Assembly (NCBI GenBank): GCA_009602725.1
Contig: WELB01000090.1
Span: 68,836 to 87,755, forward strand
Length of the DNA: 18,920 nt
Source: Spirogloea muscicola
Taxonomy: Eukaryota > Streptophyta > Zygnematophyceae > Spirogloeales > Spirogloeaceae
Direction of reading: 5' to 3'
Made by a program: the position numbers and the translations under genes. Below the pieces are notes generated by a model. It was not told where the DNA came from, did no database searches, and was given only the letters and a program-made list of their open reading frames with translations. Position 1 is the first letter of the stretch. Each line of letters starts with the position of its first letter. Shown here in pieces: positions 7,271 to 18,000 of this stretch.

Positions 7271-8186
7271 GGATGAGGCTGTCTCTGTTGTGCCCTGCTG
7301 CTTATCGCTCAGCCCTGCTCGTGCTTCCCGTTGGAAGAGCTGTTCCTCTCTCCAGCGGAATCTCCCTCTGATTTGATCAAAGAAGCTTCGCAAAGAGGGG
7401 CTTGAATGCACCTAAATTAGTCCCAACCAGCAACCTCTGGCTACGGGCTTCTGAATTCACTCCGTTTCAGCCACCAATTGTGCTGAGTGAAGTGCGCCCC
7501 TTCATAAAGGGGCATCCCCATTGACCAAGTCGCTCGCTCCGGCCGGCGCTTCACAGCCACCGCCTCCTCTTGTGGGAGCCGAGCTGCTTCTTCTTATGGA
7601 TGTGCTTTCTACTTCTCTCTCTTTCTCTCGGGCTGGCTTGTCACAGCCATTGCATTTCTGATCCCCCTCCCAGTCCACTTGTCCACTCCAAAGACTGCAT
7701 CTTCACACAGACCTGTCTATAAACCATCTACGAGCCCTGGCGAAACACGCTGTTCCATGAGGGCGGTGAAGCGCTATCCCAACCTGATGGACAAGGGGTC
7801 TGACAGATGTGTCGATCAATGTGGACTAAATCTCTCCGAGAAGCCAGAGAATGATACTCTCACAAGCGGGGACTGTGGATGGCGGCTGGATGAGGTGAGG
7901 ACGGCTGCGTTTGTCCAGCCAATGGAATGTCATTCGTCTATGACAGACTTGACCCTGCTTCCCGAGATGCTCGAGCCACTGACTACACATTCCTGGACCA
8001 GCAGGAGGATAACAGGCAACATAGATGCTGGCAACAGGAGTCCACACACCGCTCAAGGAAGGGTGAATCAACAGAAGAGCCAAAGAAGCAGCTCTTCAAA
8101 AAGCGCACTTGCTGTGACAACGGATGTAGGGGAATAGAGTAAGGGCTTCACTGCAGTAGCCTCAATATTTGAGTTGCCGACTTCAC

Positions 8187-8284
8187 CTCCCTTGTATTCA
8201 GGCCACTGTCGCAAGTATGAAGACCATCAGTCAAGCGAAGCAGAAGCAGCTCATCATCTTGTGGTGCCAATGAGCATGTCACAC
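8187..8284 (-). CDS. Orphan exon candidate
   Basis: Between a CAG acceptor (8287-8285) and a GAG|GTGAAG donor (8187/8186), the minus strand encodes APQDDELLLLRLTDGLHTCD and a few more residues. The LLLLRLTDG piece reads like a beta-strand/turn of a small fold, but I cannot name the family. No start or neighbouring exon was secured. Confidence 0.2.
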
Positions 8285-8502
8285 CTGCGGCTTGTAAAGA
8301 CTAGTCAAGACTTGGGGGTTCCACTGATGATAGCCCAACCCACTCGAGCATCACAAACCTGCAGAGGGGCTCGTACAGCTGCCTACACAACAATTAGTTG
8401 CACCTTGCGAAGAGTAGCTTGCTAAGCAGGCATTCCTGTCCTGAAGGGGCAGTAATTGCGAAAGTAAGAAGGCTGCTGCACTTATAAAGGCTCCTCTCCA
8501 AA

Positions 8503-8787
8503 TCAATGCCCAGTCTCCTGTTTACGGTAAGAGGCCTCTTTGACTAGCTCGCCTTCGAAAGATGGGTCTTTTTCCAGTATATTGATGGTCGCCCCTTCAG
8601 CAATAAATGAGGTAGTAAAATGCACTCGCCCGTGCTTATGACAGCACATGACCTTGACAGGCTCCTGAAAGACATGGTTCTGCAATAAGCTGCCTTCTTG
8701 ACTTCGTACTAGCATTTGCCACGGCACTTCAACCCCTGTAGGGTCCTTGTGATGCAGGAGCAGAACACAGCAAGACCACTTTGCCAT
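8503..8787 (-). CDS. Unrecognised ORF, 94 residues
   Basis: The frame runs from ATG (8787) to TGA. It reads MAKWSCCVLLLHHK near the start and FIAEGATINILEKDPSFEGE towards the end, a fairly even composition that is less shadow-like than other frames nearby. An internal CAG acceptor (before GVEVPWQM) and an AAG|GTCATG donor suggest that only part may be an exon. Together with the islands at 8187 and 9270 it could belong to one decayed or small-exon gene. Function unknown. Confidence 0.25.
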   Translation of the reverse strand: MAKWSCCVLLLHHKDPTGVEVPWQMLVRSQEGSLLQNHVFQEPVKVMCCHKHGRVHFTTSFIAEGATINILEKDPSFEGELVKEASYRKQETGH

Positions 8788-8999
8788 TTAGCAAGACTGT
8801 GCAAGTACCTGATGTACCAATGAGCACATCATCCTCATTCTGTACTCATCTTGAGCGTTTCTTCGGAAGCACCTTCTGAGCAGCCACACCACCAACAACT
8901 TGTGACTAGGCAAGCACCGGAAGTACGTAAGCATGCATGCCACTTGCCCTGCCCTTACATCTAACAATGCCGTCAGTCACCTAAGACTTGTGTAGGAAT

Positions 9000-9024
9000 A
9001 CAGCACTCACCACGTGAGTGCTGT
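9000..9024. repeat. Perfect 11-bp hairpin with 3-base loop
   Basis: ACAGCACTCAC, loop CAC, GTGAGTGCTGT. A second hairpin, GCACTTG-ATTAAC-CAAGTGC, lies at 9153-9172, and a nested imperfect one (TGCCAC...GTGGCA) at about 9040-9072. The density of palindromes in 9000-9172 suggests a small foldback element, but no target-site duplication was found. Confidence 0.65.
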
Positions 9025-9269
9025 GTAAGTGTGCATGAGTTGCCACTTCTGCATGAGAAGTCTCGTGTGGCACATTCTAAGTAGGCACTTCAGAAGGTGT
9101 CGCCAACCTCGTCTAATTAGTGTACCTGCTGAGGGAGGCATCATTGTAATGGGCACTTGATTAACCAAGTGCAGATGATTGATAAGATGCCAGTCCCCAG
9201 CTGCTGCAGCTTAGACAGGACCAGCAGTTGCCATGACCGAAGTCAACGCTTGGGCTTCAAGAGGCTAAC

Positions 9270-9359
9270 CTCGGACACGACAATGAAGGCTTGCTTCTGC
9301 TCTGCCACATCTGCCAATGTCTTTCGGTCATCCGTGAGTTCAAGAGCAGCCCAGCCTTC
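9270..9359 (-). CDS. Orphan exon candidate of exactly 30 codons
   Basis: Bounded by an ACAG acceptor and a GAG|GTTAGC donor, this minus-strand stretch reads EGWAALELTDDRKTLADVAE followed by QKQAFIVVSE. It is hydrophilic, helix-like, and ends in a strand-like FIVV. It lies only about 180 bases beyond the end of the tubulin cofactor E gene, so it may belong to a downstream gene rather than to it. A TATATAA sequence sits at about 9417-9423. I do not recognise the family. Confidence 0.25.
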
Positions 9360-9541
9360 CTGTGCAGCAGCGGAAGCCAGCCACAACGCACAACACAGAG
9401 GATCAGTGGGCCAATTTATATAATATGTGAATGGACGATGTCAATGGGCACATCTCGTTCAACTTCACATATCCTAGCTCTCATTCTTTTCCTATTCAGT
9501 CTGCCGGGCAAGCAAGGCCAAGCATGATACTGAGTCAGTCC

Positions 9542-12500
9542 TCAAGCATTGGTGTACGCAACATCTTGCAAAGTAGGCAAGAAGAAGGCTCCCAGGCTCT
9601 CCCGTACAGCGCTGGTAGTCTGCAGGCTTATGTGGCTGCTGCGCCTGAAGCCAAACAGCCTGCTGCACAACATCTTCAAGCGCCCAACCTGAAGTTCGCA
9701 GCAGATGGATACTGAGATGGGCAGACTGCAACTGAAATGCACTGACAGTCTTTTTTATGGAAAGCATTGACATCCAGGCTTGCAGGATGGCAAGCACGCT
9801 CATTTCACTAAGGACTCACAGTGGTTGACCCTGGAAGCTTCTTTGTCAGTTGCTTCAGTGGCAGGTCCCCATCTCCTTTGAGATTGAGCGTAACAGCTGG
9901 TTATGGAAAAAACACACAGCATCCACCCACAGTCAGCCAATCAAGACAAGCATGGGCGCACTCTAGCAAATACTGGCATACTAGCCAGGGTAGTCTAAGC
10001 ATGCAGTCCAGAATCACCCTCCTCAGCACAGGAAAAGAGAATCTACCCCGCTCAAATGAATTCTGTCAAGGTTGCTATCATCTCAGCCCTCCTGTTGGGA
10101 AAAGGCATCGGTACTAGGAAGGATGCCGCTGATCTTCAAAGAGAATCATTGTTGGCAGCAACAAAGACATTGTGGAAGCAGTTGTTACAGAAGGACTCAC
10201 TCAGGAAGTCGTCTGCAAGTGCCCGTGCTCTCCTGCTAGGCACGGCGACCATGCTCTGCTCAACTTGGTGCAGCTGCAACAGTTCCTCGTATCTGCTCAA
10301 ACACTGGTAACTTGTAAATAAATAATGGTGCTCGCAAAATTACAGGCCATGCAGGTGTGGCCATGGAGTGCCTGAGCAATGGCTAGAGTTGGCAGAGCCT
10401 AATCACCTGGGGTGCTCCCGCTGGATGTCTTCCCTGCTCCTGATGGACTCCTGCGACATGATGTTGTGGATGTACCTGGATTTGTCGAGATCTGCCCTGA
10501 GTATCACTTGGGGAGGAAATAATAACCCCAGTTAAGGTCAGCGTCACTTGGTCTCATTACGCAGTTAGTCTCACCTGATCTCCGAGTCCCTTCGCTCATG
10601 CGGCGTGATCTGCAGAAACCCATGTCCATGGTAGGTTATTGTGTCAGCCTTGCCCTTCCTGGCAAGGCATAACATGGAAATAATTGTGCACACTTGTGTT
10701 GTACAGCAAGGTCGTGTCCTTGGACCTGGTCATGTGAACCAAAGGATTTGCACATGCAAAGGTCCATATTTAGCAAAAGGTTGATCTACTTAAGCGATAC
10801 AGTGTTGCTTGTTGAGGAACAAGCACTTCACATGTCATTACGGAAAGACTTACTTCACTGCCATTCAAGACCTTGAGCCCCTTCACACGCGCCACGACCA
10901 TGTATCGCTGGGCAGCACCAGATGTAGTGTGTGTGATGGGGTTGCCTGTCAGGCGCACTTCCTGTCAAAGGCAGACCAGCATGCGTGGCCAGAACAATCA
11001 AGCCCCATGGATTGCCCTCAAGTCAGAGAGGCAGTAAGCCCACATAACACTTCTGCCAATCTTTCACTCTACACTGATCAAGGCTATCAGCTTGTCTTCA
11101 AGTGTTGTTAACGTGCATAGCATACAATGACTACATATTCCGTAGGGGCCCATGATGGATACGACACCTCTAAAGACAATTGCATCAGTGCTTGTCACAT
11201 TGCACCCGCTTCAGCACTAACCAGAACACAAACACTGGCAGACTTTGCCGTTTTTGGTGATTGGTGGACAGGCAGATATGCTTGGTAGGGTCTATCTCTT
11301 CCGAACCTTCAGAGCCGAGTATGTATTCAGAGCATCAATAGCTGCCATGGTGCTTATGCTGTTATTGCCTGACACACAGCGATACTCCCACTCACAGTCA
11401 GAAGTGCAACCATGTGGAAAGCCTTGAAGAAGAAAGAATTTACTGAGGTACGACAAAGGTAACAGACAGGGAATGCACTTGCCGAGCACCAAGCACCCGA
11501 GCTTGGCAAACGGAGGCTCTGTGGCCCCGACTTCATGAGCAACTGATGGCGCCAGTTCTTCTGTGGCAGGGAAGGGCTCCACATTGAGGAGCCCATTGCC
11601 GCTGAGGTTGAGCAACTCCAAACTACAATATTATACAGGATAGAACTTGGTCAATTGAGCAGCAATTGAGCAGAGACCTTAGAAGAGTGAGCAATAGAAG
11701 GTCGTATAAGCCACCCTCCAGCCTTTTGAAGGCTGTTATCATGTCTTGCAGTGGTTACACTTGATTGAGCATTCTAGATGTAGTTTTTAGATGTAAATAT
11801 AGATTTTATATATTTACATAACTCAAGGTAACAAAAACCTCACATATGAGACAAGATGAGGGGGGATTGCACGTGTCGTACCTAAGAAGGCTGGACAAGC
11901 ACTTGACCTCATCCCAATTACGGATTTTATTGCCCTCAAGGTCAAGCAGGCGCAACGATGGGAAGCTGAGCTTGCAGCCACGTGCTGTGTCCAACTGCGT
12001 CAGGCAGCGCAAGGGCCTAGCCTCAGAGCAGCGCCTCTGCTGACACCTTACCCTCTTGCTCCCAAAGGCAACCACAAAGGAAAATATAAGCAGAGCCATT
12101 TCATGACGAGCGAATGAGTAGCAGTAGCAGTACAACGTCTTTCAGCATCGCGCCTCTTGTAGTATAAGGTACTTGTACCAAATTAGAAATCTAGCAAGTG
12201 GGCCGCAAGCACAGCAATGTAAACAATGGACTGGAGACTAGCAATATTGACCAGCAAACACAGCAGCTCCTACATCAGAGGCAAGTGTACATCCGAAACC
12301 TGCAAAAATTCGATGAGGTTGCTGCAGAGATGGAGCTCCTGGATTTTTGGGATGCTCGTGCTCAGCAGTTGGACCTGAAGGGTGATGGATGTAGGACAAC
12401 AAGCTGCCATTTAGGATGCCATCCATACCTCGTTCGACATCGTAAAGCTTCACGGGATTGGGTAAATGGGCAGCAAAGTTGCACTATTACTGATGACTCA

Positions 12501-13947
12501 CAGGAGAAAGTCATCATGTGAGGATAAATGGGGCTATGTATGACCTACATCCTTCCATTGCAGATTGCAGTTGTTCAGCACAAGGATCTTGAGTCCCGCC
12601 ATGCCAGGCAGGAGTGGCGGTGCTGGCAGGAGCCTGCCGTCGCTGAGGTCGAGTGTTTCCAGCACGGGGAGCTCCTGGCAGATCCTGCTCACATCCTAGC
12701 TTCACAGCTCGTCGAACGCAGTCAAGTGGTGACAGGCTCCCAATCTTCAACGGTGGTGCAACATGGACGAAGACAGAGTTCAGGACTTGACGTTGATAAT
12801 CGAGGGGCAGCATGCCTCACCTCCCAGTGTGAGAGCAGGTGCTCGGAGATGTAAAGCTCCCGAAGATCTGCCGCCGACATTGTCAAGGAAAGCAGACACC
12901 TCCTGTTGGACCCAACCTCGTCTCCATTTGGGCGAAACATGGAATGGAAGGCAAGCCACAACGTGCTAGCCTTGTCGCTTAGTCCTTCAGCCCTCAGGCT
13001 GCAATGTCAGATTTAAGGTGGTCAAACGATCAGTGCTTATGTAATGAGTTACCTCTTCACAGCCACTATTAATCCACACGAGGACCCCTCAGACACCCAG
13101 AAGGATACTGCCAGCAGCTGCTCGGAGCTCGCCAGGGCATCCAGCCGACGCAACGCCAGCTCCAGGCAGATACGCCACGCGGAGGCGGTCCAGCCGGGCC
13201 TGCTGCGCCTCCACCTGCGCTCGGCCGACTAGCTCAATCGGCAGGCGCCGTCGCCCGCTCGAAAGTATGTACATGTCATCAGCTCCTGCCGCAGCGCCAC
13301 CGCTTAAAGCCTGGTCAGGCTAGAGACGGGTGTAGGGTTTGGGGTTTGGGGGTTAGGGGTTTACGTTTAGGATTTAGGGTCAAGGTACAGTGGTTTAGGG
13401 TTAGGTCAGCTATAATTGAAGCCTTGGGTCTGAAGATCAGTCTTTGCGATTTAGGGTTTAGGATTTTAGCGGCTCAGGGCGTAAGGGGGTAGGGTTACCG
13501 GCTTAGGGCTAAGGTTTAGCTATAAGTGAAGCCCTAGGTCTGCATATCAGCCTTCTGGCTCGAGGACTGGAGTTGAGGAAGCTCGGAAAGCCGGCGGGAA
13601 GCTGGCGTTAATAGCGCACCGGCGGTGGGCTCGCGGGATGTGTATCGCGCCTCCAGCGCCGCCAGGAGGCTGACGCCGGCGCAGGCCCGAGACGGCCGCA
13701 CAAAAGACGCGCCGCCGGGGACGGCGGCGGCGAAGTGGGAGACACCGCCGGCGTCGCCAGAGTGACGGCCGCGCGAGGGGTCGTCCCAGTCCACGCCGAG
13801 CCAGTCGCCGGCCTGGCCGGCAACGGGCCCCACGTAGCGCAACGTCGCGGCGTGGTACTGGCTATGAGCCTGGTCACCTGCCGCCGCCGCCGCCGCCGCC
13901 GCGACTCGCACGCGCTGCCCCGGCCGGAAGCCGCCTGCCGCCGCCAT
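9542..13947 (-). CDS. TBCE: Tubulin-folding cofactor E, complete 14-exon gene
   Basis: Cofactor E binds alpha-tubulin and works with cofactors C, D and B in assembling the alpha/beta-tubulin dimer in the cytosol. Exons: 13947-13620, 13285-13097, 12867-12821, 12695-12549, 12374-12300, 11994-11882, 11622-11483, 11368-11307, 10961-10854, 10609-10575, 10496-10407, 10292-10201, 9896-9820, 9688-9542. All phases agree and give 549 residues, close to 527 in human. Residues 7-105 are a CAP-Gly domain (GDWLGVDWDDPSRG, then SFVRPSR). A plant-like link MYILSS..PIELVG follows. Leucine-rich repeats fill about 130-400 (LETLDLSDG, LRLLDLEGNKI, LELLNLSGN, LTGNPIT), followed by ITPHERRDSEI and HPRYEEL. A ubiquitin-like domain begins near 476 (VTLNLKGDGDLPLKQLTKKL, VGRLKMLCSRLF). 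The last few residues are shorter than usual. The start is the first in-frame ATG, in the context GTCCGCC ATG G. Confidence 0.93.
11369..11482 (-). other. GC-AG intron of TBCE
   Basis: The donor reads CTCG|GCAAGT, the textbook sequence for the minor GC class of U2 introns, and the acceptor is TGTCAG. Only this pair keeps the frame and yields the repeat LVLGNNSISTMAAIDALN, matching the family pattern at this point. A GT donor two to four bases downstream with a different acceptor would also stay open but would lose two residues of the repeat. Confidence 0.7.
11791..11819. repeat. AT-rich 11-bp hairpin in TBCE intron 6
   Basis: ATGTAAATATA, loop GATTTTA, TATATTTACAT. It sits in a markedly AT-rich pocket (about 11760-11825) inside an otherwise GC-balanced gene, and could be the core of a small AT-rich foldback insertion. 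Confidence 0.7.
13330..13520. repeat. Degenerate telomere-like repeats inside TBCE intron 1
   Basis: The plus strand is packed with TTTAGGG and close variants (GTAGGGTTTGGGG, GATTTAGGG, GGTTTAGGGTTAGG, GCTTAGGGCTAAGG). The plant/green-algal telomere unit is TTTAGGG. A larger period is overlaid: 13408-13440 and 13518-13550 are imperfect copies exactly 110 bases apart. The whole array lies in the 334-base intron between 13620 and 13285, so it is interstitial, not a chromosome end. Confidence 0.8.
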
Positions 13948-14941
13948 GGCGGACCTCCGCGCAACGTTCAAGTTTCAGTTTTAAAGGATCGGGGTTTAAG
14001 GGCTGAGGGACAGGCGCCGAGGTCCGGGCGCCTGAGACGCCCTGTCAGCTGGAGTGCGCGGCCGCCGCGCCGCAGCTTGCCGCAACCTCGTCTCGAGCGC
14101 CGAGCTGACGCCTCCGCAGTGCTGGCCATTCCCGCTTGGCCGTCCTCAAGCCACGCTCTCGATGTGCTCGGCTAGCTGCAGCTGCCATCCTCACCGCCCT
14201 TTGCTTCAAGACAGACAAAGACAGAAAGACAATTCCAGTAGAGAGGCGATCGCTGTGATCAAGACGGACTCCACCTTTGCTTGCGGGTGTACTTCAAAGA
14301 AAGACTCATCCAAAGTGGGCGAGAAGCTCTTGGAGAAGCTACGACTGAAGTGGCAATAGTAAGTGAAGTGCATCTCTGCCCGACAGAAAGTGCATGAGCT
14401 CTCATTCAAGTGCATGGGAAGCGCACATTGACATGACGTACAACAAGACTTTCCTTCACAACAAAAGTCCTCGATGCATGTTGGAGCTTTTGTGGGCTGG
14501 CTTCTTACAGCCCTCGCCCCCTTCCATAAGAGCAGCCATTGAAGAGGAGGCTGGCTTAAGTGCAGGCACTAGCCCGGTACCAGAAGTGGTTTCACATGTG
14601 TGACCATCACAAGATCAACATTGTTAAGGCCCGTGAGTACACAAGCACAGGGGAGATATCAAGTCATGACACACACTTCCTACATATGTTAGGCCCTCGC
14701 GATCACCACAACTGATCTGCTTCTCTTGCACACAGCTCATGACCCTCAACAGCTGTCTATGAATGTCCAGTAAACAGTCCTTGAGGACTGTGAGCGTGAG
14801 TGTGTCTTGCACCTTCACCCGCTGCTAGCACTTCACCCACTGCTAGGTGAAATGCATGATTCCAGCAACCTGGTCTGATATAAGGGTCCCTTCCTGCATC
14901 ATACAGGTTGCTCAAGACTCTAGTCGGAGTAGCTGCCCTAG
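13948..14941. other. Intergenic region between TBCE and the glycosyltransferase
   Basis: This should contain the TBCE promoter (minus) and the 3' UTR of the upstream glycosyltransferase. The first 200 bases are GC-rich; no TATA box is clear. A GGGGTTTAAGGG sequence near 13992 recalls the telomere-like motifs of intron 1. The open frames here (for example 14054-14359 plus) have no recognisable content. Confidence 0.5.
14494..14513 (+). repeat. Solitary retrotransposon-type stem-loop
   Basis: GGGCTG, loop GCTTCTTA, CAGCCC is preceded by TTGGAGCTTTTGT and followed by TCGCCCCCTTCC. It is the same structure as in the 1-3640 cluster, about 11 kb away, but without coding tail or the GGGCGAGC phrase. 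A very short 3'-end insertion is likely. Confidence 0.5.
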
Positions 14942-15024
14942 GCTGCTTGTTCATAGGCGGTGGTGGGAGAAAAGCCCGCCATATGCTGCTTGTTCATAGG
15001 CGGTGGTAGGAGAAAAGCCCGCCA
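14942..15024. repeat. 43-bp tandem duplication spanning the glycosyltransferase stop codon
   Basis: Bases 14942-14981 and 14985-15024 are 40-base copies with one mismatch (14965 versus 15008), 43 bases apart. The upstream copy (in gene orientation, 15024-14985) contains the stop codon (14996-14994) and the final GLFSYHRL codons. The second copy repeats the same sequence in the 3' UTR. The near identity indicates a recent event. Confidence 0.9.
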
Positions 15025-18000
15025 CGTGTGCAGAACGGTGGCTCGTAGCCAGAGACTGCAGCAAAGAAGTAGAACGCACAGACCAAGAACCAGACAATGG
15101 GCACAACCGTGTATAACGGCACGCGCCAGTCGGGTGGTGGTACGAGCTGCTGGGGGGCCAGGATCGGAACACCGTACTCGTCAAAGTTGAGCATTGCCCT
15201 CCGACTGCTGGGCCTTGGGTGCCACCTGTTATGAGATGCATGCATGGAGGACATGGCACAGGGCGGCATTGCTAATTGAGAAGCTCAGGCAATAATCCTT
15301 AATCGGGGTATTCCCCGAGGCCCACCTCAAAAGCTGTTGCTTGTTGCCTTGGAAAAAACGCTTGTGCTCAAGTGCGCATAAAGAAGTGAGCAGGTCGACA
15401 TAGGTGATTACAGATGAAAGTGCAGCTAACCTCTCCATTATGACGTGGAGGACGGGCACAAACATGTTCTGCATCCCAAATAGTAGGAATGGCACCCAGG
15501 ATGTGACCTTGAGAAGAGCTCCACAGTCGTGGTAGTCCAGCGTTGCCATCTAGAGAGACAAACCTCTTAGATTCTTTGCTTCATGGGCAAAATATGAAGA
15601 GCTTTGAAATTCCATCTTGCAGCCCAGGTAAAGCACGCTCTTGATGAAAGCATGCTGCAGGTGATGAGCACTGCACATTCACTATGCCAGCGCACCTTGT
15701 ATGCAATGACTACGCCTCCAGCGATGCAATACACAACATGAAACCAGACAACGCCAAAGTTGTCCGTCCAGGTGATGGCTTTCTGTTCCAAGAGCAAGCA
15801 TACCATGCAGATCATCGAAGCAAGTCGCCTACAGATGCGGCCAGTGTAGACGCTAATGAAGCATAGAGAGCGCCACCGGAAAAGTACGAGCTGGAACAGT
15901 CGGTGTTTCAAACATCACATACTGACCTTCTTAGTGCTTCCGGTGGCCTCAAAGCGGCTTGTGAACCAAGGAAAGAAGACCCGTGCTATTGCCCAGCAAT
16001 TGTACGGTGCCATCCAATACCAGCACTGGCCGGATAAACAGCAGAGTCTTTCAGGCTAAAGGGCGCAGCGTACCCAAGCTCAAGATCTTTATAGAATGCC
16101 TTCTCCATCCATGACTCCATCACACCCTAGCGTGGACCACTAAGTGGGGCTAGCATTGTAGAGCGATTGCAGGTGACGATGTCCACTTACTCCCTTTGCT
16201 TACGAGCACATCCTTGCTTGGCCAACACAGATTTGGGGAGACTGGTGGCGACACAGATATAGAAACCAAGTTAGGCTTTGAGCCAGGGATGAAGAGCAGG
16301 AGGCTCACAGACCTGCTCCCCACGGATTTGGACGTTGATGGACTTGGGAAGGCGGCAGAAGAAGATGTAGCACATGATGCGTGAAGCCACTACATATGGC
16401 ACCAGGAGAATAATGTACACCTTCGCAGTCTGCATATCACATGATCCAGAAGTGCCGACTACTGCATGCACTCAGAGACCAACTTGCCGGCTGCCAGCTG
16501 GCATATTTGATGTGGCTGAGATGCAGATCAGAAACGCAGCAGCTAAACCGCGTCAAAGCAGGAATAGCTGTGCTCACCTTGTATCCGCCAGCCATGATGC
16601 GCAAGTCAAAGGCGAGGATGAAGATAGGAAGGGTCATCATCAGCAGAACGACGACGTTCTGGAAATAGTGCAGGCCAGCATACCAGTAGATGATGCGACG
16701 GTACAGGCTGCCAAAGCATAGGTGCGAGAGAAGGTCTTACATCAAGTCAATTGCATGCCAAATTTCGTCTTATATTATGCTGCGGTCGAGACAGTGGAAG
16801 GGTTCAGGGTTCAGCTCTCGCTCTAGCGACCAGCTTGACCACAACGCCAGGGCAAATGTTGGCAGGTGCTGGGGCACAGGAGGACCTGAAGTGGTGTCCT
16901 CTTCGGAAGAGGGGATTATGCTTGAAGAGAATCTGCAGGCTGCCCGTCGCCCACCGTTGGTGCTGCTTGATGTACCCCTGCAGTGTCCACGCCGCGAGGC
17001 CTGCCTGGCAAGTACCAGCGGAGGCGTCAATGACCATCCTCATCAGTATCTCAAGGACTAGGTCCAATCTGTCGTGTTGCTGCTAGCTTGCCAGCTTCTC
17101 GAGTCGGTTTGGATGGGATCTGCAGCAGTACTTCACAGCGGCAAGTCTGAGGCAGAGGCTACATGTGCACGCAACGAGCCTGACCTGCAGGCGCTGTGTG
17201 ATGTAGACTGAGTTGTAGCCCTGTGAGTGCAGTGTCAGTGCCGTGTCAAAGTCCTCGGTGATGGAGCCCGTCGTGAAGCCCTGGATCTGGCGCAAGCAGC
17301 TGCTGCGGATCACCATGCCAGTGCCGACACACTGGGCGCTGTTGCGCCCATCGCGGTATGGCAAGATGACATCATAGAAGTCCTGCGTGATCGCCGGGCG
17401 ACGGAGGTATGCTTGGTTATGACAAGCTGGCGCACTGCAAGGGGCCAAGCTCGGGGAGGTCAAGCAAGCTCCTAAGCAAGCTTAACCAAGGATGCCTGCT
17501 GTGGTACCTGGGACGCGTCGTTAAGGGGGTCTCCACGAACGATGTTGTAGAAGGCTTGCGGGCTCTGCACGAAGGCCACGTTGTCGGAGTCGAAGTGCGG
17601 CAGCATGCTGGCCAGGAAGAAGCGCGAGGGGATCATGTCCGCGTCCAGGATGGCGACGAAGTCACCGAATGCGTGGCGCAGGCCCCAGTTGATGTTCCCT
17701 GCCTGTCCAGGAGCAACGAGGAAAGGAAATCTGTACCAGCTCAGAAGGCCTGCGTACCAGCAGCGCTCAATGGCAGCTGCTTTGCGCAACCGGCGTATGC
17801 CAACGTGGATGAGCAGCCAGCACTAAGCGAGCTCATGACCTTGAAGTGGTGGGGCACCCCCTTGGGCTTTGATCTCCGGAGATACCGCACCCTCCCGCCC
17901 GTCTCAGCACCCTCGACCTCCACCCAGTCCTGCGTACTCATGCCAGCTTCCGACAATCAGTAGCTCCCTCATCTGTTGGCAGTCCGACCTCAACTTCAGC

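Larger units (their letters stand above)
7271..9269. other. Intergenic region with repeat scraps and exon-like islands
   Basis: At 7490-7660 there is UTR-like debris: a hairpin GCCCCTT-CATA-AAGGGGC (7496-7513) and a GGCTG/CAGCC stem (7630-7647) after a T/C-rich run. Farther on, several short minus-strand stretches look protein-like (see the entries at 8187 and 8503), but I could not join them. Long plus-strand frames here (for example 7679-8137) have no recognisable content. Confidence 0.45.

Noticed and set aside
7679-8137. Long plus-strand open frame of 152 codons
   Set aside because: Composition is shadow-like, there is no recognisable motif, and the retrotransposon UTR debris runs into its start.
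13330-13520. A true telomere or chromosome end
   Set aside because: The repeats are degenerate, bounded by coding exons of one gene on both sides, and single-copy sequence continues beyond.
14054-14359. Plus-strand open frame of 101 codons upstream of TBCE
   Set aside because: Its start lies in GC-rich promoter DNA and the peptide shows no family features.
15560-15660. A glycosyltransferase exon reading HAFIKSVLYLGC
   Set aside because: It has a CAG acceptor, but the only usable donor leaves an intron of about 16 bases before the next exon.
16074-16126. An extra glycosyltransferase exon reading GVMESWMEKAFY
   Set aside because: Including it breaks the phase to the secure exon at 16025 or needs an intron under 50 bases. 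Joining 16313 directly to 16025 keeps phase 0. cDNA could reverse this choice.
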